From Gluconacetobacter asukensis (lineage in GTDB: Bacteria; Pseudomonadota; Alphaproteobacteria; Acetobacterales; Acetobacteraceae), in the NCBI RefSeq assembly GCF_014174375.1, contig NZ_JABEQE010000010.1, positions 62,001-126,000 on the forward strand: DNA of 64,000 bases, written 5' to 3'. Position numbers and translations under genes: made by a program. The notes under the pieces were generated by a model. It did not search any database. It had not been told where the DNA came from and saw nothing but the letters and a program-made list of their open reading frames with translations. Shown one piece after another: positions 59,834 to 64,000 of this stretch (positions within the stretch are counted from its first letter, which is position 1; each line of letters starts with the position of its first letter).

Positions 59834-60649
59834 TCAGCCGCCGGCGATCAGGTCCGCGATCATGGCTGCTTTCTCTGTACGGATATGGCCTTTTCCGCTA
59901 GCCGTTGCCGCCCAGCCGGGGTTCGCGCTCAAGGTCTTGCGGGTAGCGGCGATGACGTCGTTGCGCTGGTCCAGCCCGTTATCGCCGTGATAGGCCAGCA
60001 CCAGCATCGACATCCAGTTCCGGCCGGCACCGTAGCGGGCGGCATAGAGTTGGTAGGCATTGAGAGCGCCGGCCGCGATCCACCCGTCGGTCTGCGGAAA
60101 GACATAGGATCGGACATAGGCAGTGTAGTCCTTCGTCGGCACGAAATAATCGTAGGGAACCACCATGTAGACCGCGTCCGGACCGTCATCGGCAGGGCCG
60201 CCATGGCCGACCGGATCGGAGAGCGTGCTTTCCACGGCTGTGACATTCGTCAAGTCAGTCGCGCTCAGCCCGGCGGGGGTTCTGGCATCGATCGTCCGCC
60301 AGGAGGCGAGCTGTGCATCGTTGCGTAAGTCGAGGATCAGCAATGCGTCCCAGGTGTTCGCGTCGACAAGGCGGCTGAACAGGATGCGGTAATGTGCCAG
60401 GCTGCCTTGGGCCTGCAACGCATGCAGGCGTGGTGCCAGTTGGGTGCGCAGCGTGTGCAGCAGGGCCGGTCGCCCGGCAGGAGTGCTGCGATAGGAAATG
60501 ATCAGGGATTGCGTGGACTGGGACTGTACGTCGCTTTCGGCGGCATACGCCGCATCATATGTGGCTACCGTTGCCAGGGCAAGCAAGGCCGCTGCCATAC
60601 GGGTGCCCCATGCGCTTCTTCTGCCGACGGGGAATGCACTACCAACCAT
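59834..60649 (-). CDS. Secreted protein of unknown function
   Basis: This is a protein of about 271 residues with a signal peptide (RMAAALLALATVATYDAAYA). The mature protein shows no known motif; notable stretches are LLHTLRTQLAPRLHALQAQG, VYMVVPYDYFVPTKDYTAYV and LAYHGDNGLDQRNDVIAATR. It has a mixed alpha/beta pattern that could be a ferredoxin-like dimer domain. The ATG at 60649 has AGGATATCTCC before it; the longer frame to 60778 passes through a strong hairpin in the leader. It is convergent with the TonB-receptor operon. Confidence 0.65.
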   Translation of the reverse strand: MVGSAFPVGRRSAWGTRMAAALLALATVATYDAAYAAESDVQSQSTQSLIISYRSTPAGRPALLHTLRTQLAPRLHALQAQGSLAHYRILFSRLVDANTWDALLILDLRNDAQLASWRTIDARTPAGLSATDLTNVTAVESTLSDPVGHGGPADDGPDAVYMVVPYDYFVPTKDYTAYVRSYVFPQTDGWIAAGALNAYQLYAARYGAGRNWMSMLVLAYHGDNGLDQRNDVIAATRKTLSANPGWAATASGKGHIRTEKAAMIADLIAGG

Positions 60650-60667
60650 GGAGATATCCTCTTCCAG

Positions 60668-60701
60668 TTCATGGCCTGTACGCGCGCGAACAGGCCATGA
60701 A
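60668..60701 (-). promoter_or_regulatory. Strong hairpin in the leader of the secreted-protein gene
   Basis: TTCATGGCCTGT and ACAGGCCATGAA form a perfect 12-base-pair stem with a ten-base loop. On the minus strand it lies directly before the ribosome site (60650-60662) of the secreted-protein gene. It could act as an RNA switch, a stabilising leader, or a DNA operator. Confidence 0.5.
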
Positions 60702-60829
60702 AATGAGATGCCCAGAATTAAATAGTTGGTATGTCTCCGCCGGGGTTCATGAAGGTGGCGTCCGGTCGTCTCCGCCAATCCCGGGGCGGTTCACTGCCGA
60801 TCCCTCGGGGCGCCGATGAGAGCCTGGAA

Positions 60830-60865
60830 ATGCGGGCTGGCGGGCGAGAGCGGCCTGAATGGCCG
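60830..60865 (+). repeat. Orphan copy of the 5' end of the small gene at 51053
   Basis: ATGCGGGCTGGCGGGCGAGA (and 16 more bases) matches 51053-51088 at about 33 of 36 positions and would encode MRAGGRERPE against MRAGERERPE. The similarity also covers a few bases before the ATG. Beyond it the two sites are unrelated. Confidence 0.5.
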
Positions 60866-60929
60866 GTTGCGGTCGGGGATGGCAGGTGCATGATGCTGAC
60901 GCAGGTCCGGGGCGCGGCGCGGGCGCCCG

Positions 60930-63788
60930 TCAGGCCCGGCTTCTCGCCTCCGGCGCCGTCAGGCGTATCCAGGGATGGCGGGCGCGCAGCAGGGCGACCA
61001 CGCGCTGCTTGTGGGCCGCGCGTTCGGTCACGCTGTCGGTCATGGCGGCGTCATGGACGCGATATTCGGCCAGGATTTCGGGCACATGCGCTCCGGCGAT
61101 GCCCCGTTCGGCCAGGCTGCACCAGAGATCGTAATCCTCCCACCCCATGGCGTCGCGGGACACGTAATAGCCGCCGGCCGCCGCCCACGCCCATTTTGCC
61201 ACCATGGCCATGGCATCGACGACATTGCCGCCGACCAGGCGCCCCGGATGCCAGGGGATATCGCCCATCACGCTGTCCGCCCGGCCGAAGCGGCGGATGA
61301 TGGGATAGGCGAAGCCCGCATCCGCCTGCCGGATGGCGCCCAGCAGGCGGGCGCACGCGTCGGGCAGCAGGCGGTTGTCGGCATCGAGCTGCATGACATA
61401 CGGGGTTTCGGCGGCGGCCATGCCGATATTGCGGGCGCCGCCCAGCCCGGCATTGTGGCGCGCGCGCAGCAGCAGCAGGCGGTTGAAGCGCCTGCCATGC
61501 CGGGCCATCCAGCCGCTGACCAGGGCCGTCGTATCGTCGGTCGAGGCATCGTCCACCACGATCAGGTCCAGCGGTTCGAGCGTCTGGTGGCGGACCGATT
61601 CCAGGGCCTCGATGATGTGATCGGCGTATTGGTACGCGGTGATGACGATTGTGACCGCGGCATCCTGCAACTGGTCCTGGTGCAGCAATGTCTCGCTGTC
61701 GGGGATGGTGGGCACGGCGCGCACGCGGGTGGTACCGCGTGCCAGCGCCAGCGCCAGCGCGCCGGCCTGTGCGGTGGCCTGGCCGCCTGCCAGGCCCGCG
61801 ATCGTCAGGCCCAGCAGGGTGGCCTGACGCTGGGGGCCGTATTCCCACAGGACCGTATGCAGCGCGTCGCGCGCCATGCGGGCGCGCAGGGATGGATTGT
61901 CCACCAGCCGGAGCAGTGCCCCTGCCCATTCCGCGTCGCTGTCGGCCAGCAGGCCGGTGACGCCATCGCGGATTGCCGCCCGGAAGGGGGCGGTCGGCGA
62001 GGCGATGGTGCAGGTTCCGGCCAGGGCGGCCTCGAAGAATTTCAGCTCGCTCTTGGCTTCGCAGAACGGATTGCCGGTTTCCAGCGGGGCGATCGAGATG
62101 TCCAGCCGCGCCAGCTCGCCGGGCAGGGCGTCCAGCGCGACCATGTCGCGCCATTCGATCTGCGATGCGCAGGCGTGCAGGGCGGGGAATTCCTCGGTCA
62201 GCAGCAGTGGGCGGCCGCCCCCCGGTTCGCGGAACAGGACCAGTCGCACGTCCGGCCGCCGGGCCATGACCGCCAGCAGCCCCGGCAGGGCGCGGGCGAA
62301 ATCGCGCTGGTGGGTGCGTGATCCGGTGGCGTAGCCGATCCGTACCAGCCCGTCGGATGGGGTGGCCGCGCGGCGGCGGGCGGCCCGGCGCGACCGCTCC
62401 AGCGTGCCCTGGTCGTGGATGTTCGGCACGATCACCGTCAGGGGCGTGTAGGGGCGCATCCGGTCGCCCAGGGTCTCGGTGGTGGCGATGGCGAGATCGC
62501 ACTGGCGGAGGGTCCGCTGCATGTCGGCATACATGCGTTCGATCCGCGCCACGGGGGCGGGGCTGGTGCGGATGCCGTCGATCAGGTCGCCGCGGGCCAG
62601 TTCGGGTTCGAACACGATATCGTCGGCGTCGAAGGCCAGCAGGGCGCCGCGCGCGCGCGCCATCCGGATCAGCGTATCGACATGGCCGCTATATTCCACG
62701 CGCCACAGGACGATCAGGTCGGCCCAGAGAATGTCGTCGGGGCCGACGGCGGCGCAGTCGCGGCTTCTTGCCTCGTACCCGGCTGCGCGGCAGGCGGCTG
62801 CGTTGCGGTCGACGCGGTAGATCGTGCCGGGTGTCGCGGGCTCGCCGGAGATGAACAGGACCGTGCGGATGGGCCGGCGGGCGGGCGCTGGTTCGGGAGG
62901 CGGTGTTTCCGCCGGGATGGGCTGTGGGCGTGCCAGCCGCCGGGCCAGCCGGGCCCGGAGGGTGGGTGTGGGTGTGGGGGGTGGCGCGGAGGTGGCTGGC
63001 GTTGGACTGTCGGGAGGGGTGGGGGCCGGTGGATCGGCGGGCGGTGCATGCCGGTTCCGTTCGAGCCGCAATTCCATGGCGTCCAGCCGGGCGCGGCTGA
63101 GGGAGGCGCGGGTCTCGGCCAGTTCCGCCCGCGCATCGGCCAGGGCGCGCCGGGTTGCCCAATGCGTGCCGATGGCGGCGAAGCGGCTGGCCAGGTTGGC
63201 GGCCACGCTATCCCCCTGCGCGCGGTTCAGGGCGTCGCAGAGGCCGGCGAGCGGTGCGCCCGGCCCGGGCAAGGCTCCAGGGAATGCCCCAGGGAATGCT
63301 AATATCAGCCCATGGCCCAGCGGCATTGTGGCGCGCGGGATTTCGGCCAGCCAGCGGGACCATGCGGCATGCCGGTCGGTTGCGTTATCCAGCCCGTACA
63401 GCAGCAGCGCACCGTGCGGTGACAGAAGCGGGGCGAGATGTTCCGGTGTCTGGTCGCCGATATCCGCCGGCGGCAACGCCACCCACAGCAGGTCGCAGGT
63501 GCCGGGACGTGGATGGTCGGTGACGGCGTGGACGGTCAGCGTCAGGCGCAGGCGGTGGGCCTGTTCCGTCAGGAGCGCGTGCAGGGCGGGGCGGCCGGGG
63601 GCCAGGCCGATGCTGTGGGGGCGGGCGAGGGTGACCACCCAGGCCAGGAACGGCAGCACCATATTGATGGCGGGATCGGGGTCCAGGTCCGGCGGCGTCA
63701 GGAAATAGGGATCGAGCGCGTCGCATCCCAGCAATCCGGGCGCGTCCGGCAGCGTGTGGGCCATGGGGAGCCAATCGTCTGCATCCAT
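60930..63788 (-). CDS. Multidomain glycosyltransferase (GT4-like plus GT2)
   Basis: This is a 952-residue protein. Residues 1-210 form an unrecognised alpha/beta domain. Residues ~212-245 are a predicted coiled coil (ALADARAELAETRASLSRAR), followed by a Pro/Thr-rich linker to ~300. Residues ~305-640 resemble a GT-B (GT4-like) transferase: RTVLFISGEPATPGTIYRVD, LLAFDADDIVFEPELARGDL, and FFEAALAGTCTIASPTAPFR. Residues ~690-950 are a GT2 (GT-A) domain: VTIVITAYQYADHIIEALES, LIVVDDASTDDT, MQLDADNRLLP, and MGWEDYDLWCSLAERG. It probably builds a surface polysaccharide or glycoprotein glycan. It is divergent from the window's right end. Confidence 0.85.
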   Translation of the reverse strand: MDADDWLPMAHTLPDAPGLLGCDALDPYFLTPPDLDPDPAINMVLPFLAWVVTLARPHSIGLAPGRPALHALLTEQAHRLRLTLTVHAVTDHPRPGTCDLLWVALPPADIGDQTPEHLAPLLSPHGALLLYGLDNATDRHAAWSRWLAEIPRATMPLGHGLILAFPGAFPGALPGPGAPLAGLCDALNRAQGDSVAANLASRFAAIGTHWATRRALADARAELAETRASLSRARLDAMELRLERNRHAPPADPPAPTPPDSPTPATSAPPPTPTPTLRARLARRLARPQPIPAETPPPEPAPARRPIRTVLFISGEPATPGTIYRVDRNAAACRAAGYEARSRDCAAVGPDDILWADLIVLWRVEYSGHVDTLIRMARARGALLAFDADDIVFEPELARGDLIDGIRTSPAPVARIERMYADMQRTLRQCDLAIATTETLGDRMRPYTPLTVIVPNIHDQGTLERSRRAARRRAATPSDGLVRIGYATGSRTHQRDFARALPGLLAVMARRPDVRLVLFREPGGGRPLLLTEEFPALHACASQIEWRDMVALDALPGELARLDISIAPLETGNPFCEAKSELKFFEAALAGTCTIASPTAPFRAAIRDGVTGLLADSDAEWAGALLRLVDNPSLRARMARDALHTVLWEYGPQRQATLLGLTIAGLAGGQATAQAGALALALARGTTRVRAVPTIPDSETLLHQDQLQDAAVTIVITAYQYADHIIEALESVRHQTLEPLDLIVVDDASTDDTTALVSGWMARHGRRFNRLLLLRARHNAGLGGARNIGMAAAETPYVMQLDADNRLLPDACARLLGAIRQADAGFAYPIIRRFGRADSVMGDIPWHPGRLVGGNVVDAMAMVAKWAWAAAGGYYVSRDAMGWEDYDLWCSLAERGIAGAHVPEILAEYRVHDAAMTDSVTERAAHKQRVVALLRARHPWIRLTAPEARSRA

Positions 63789-64000
63789 CGGATTATCGTG
63801 CGTCCCTCTTGCGGTGGCCGATGATTTTTCGATCCTGCACGACAGGATGTTAATATTTTGGGAAGGTCTCCACGCTTACATGGTCCCGTCATTCCGGGCG
63901 GGCATCGTCGTGCGATGCGGTTCCGGATCGGTTTGGAATGGCTGATGACATGTCGTCGTCCGGCCAGGCAACGTCGGGGAGCGGGCTGTGGCGATTGTAA
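63789..64000. other. Promoter side of the glycosyltransferase gene; no gene assigned
   Basis: The first ~80 bases are AT-mixed (GATTTTTCGATCC, TTAATATTTTGGGAAG) and presumably hold the glycosyltransferase promoter. An ATG at 63938 opens a 20-codon frame that stops at the window's last codon; another at 63943 stays open. Neither can be judged from the bases available. Confidence 0.4.

Noticed and set aside
63938-64000. Possible new gene start at the right edge
   Set aside because: The first frame stops after 20 codons and the second has too little sequence to judge.
1-64000. CRISPR arrays, rRNA genes and complete prophage
   Set aside because: No regularly spaced repeats, no rRNA-like sequence and no phage structural or integrase genes were seen.

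Overview
The window is a high-GC chromosomal segment of an alphaproteobacterium, most likely an acetic acid bacterium (Acetobacteraceae, Gluconacetobacter/Komagataeibacter-like). The evidence is the mix of genes: osmoregulated periplasmic glucan genes, a mannitol-dehydrogenase-family polyol enzyme, eukaryote-type NADP isocitrate dehydrogenase, an NDUFA12-like complex I accessory protein, MlaD with a DUF2155 protein, and several TonB receptors. The genus is inferred, not proven.

Layout. 1-23000 is ordinary core and envelope metabolism: a partial Mrp/ApbC ATPase; OpgC plus an SGNH hydrolase; an HtrA/Do protease; an FUSC transporter; a polyol dehydrogenase; OpgG/OpgH; an Ivy-type lysozyme inhibitor; a YbaK editing protein; a CPA2 antiporter; a DEAD-box helicase; a zinc alcohol dehydrogenase; icd; a sugar isomerase and an SDR. 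23000-35400 is a foreign-looking, visibly AT-richer island bordered by wrecked insertion sequences (IS1595-type on the left, IS3-type on the right) and a beheaded EamA gene. Its intact genes form a compact divergent cluster. On the minus strand are an altered ImmA/IrrE-like protein, GTP cyclohydrolase I, an MFS exporter and an EamA exporter. On the plus strand are a TauE/SafE permease, a HemN/HemW-like radical SAM enzyme, a SAM methyltransferase, a nucleotide-sugar-type epimerase/reductase, a HAD phosphatase and an ArsR-type regulator. I read this as an undescribed small-molecule biosynthesis and export cluster, possibly starting from GTP; the product is unknown.

35500-51000 returns to core genes: FemAB-like, RidA and an NrdJ-like TSCPD protein in one operon behind candidate NrdR boxes; NDUFA12-mlaD-small protein-DUF2155; otsB-otsA-dsbB; a DUF1328 membrane protein; nadE; dacB; and a TonB receptor. 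51000-53400 is a damaged cobalamin locus: bluB is intact, while cobQ is reduced to its C-terminal half beside a deleted IS701-type transposase. 53400-64000 holds a two-component system followed by a TonB receptor and a periplasmic YVTN-like protein. A shared motif stands in front of the regulator and receptor genes and suggests one regulon. The segment ends with an unknown secreted protein and a large multidomain glycosyltransferase.
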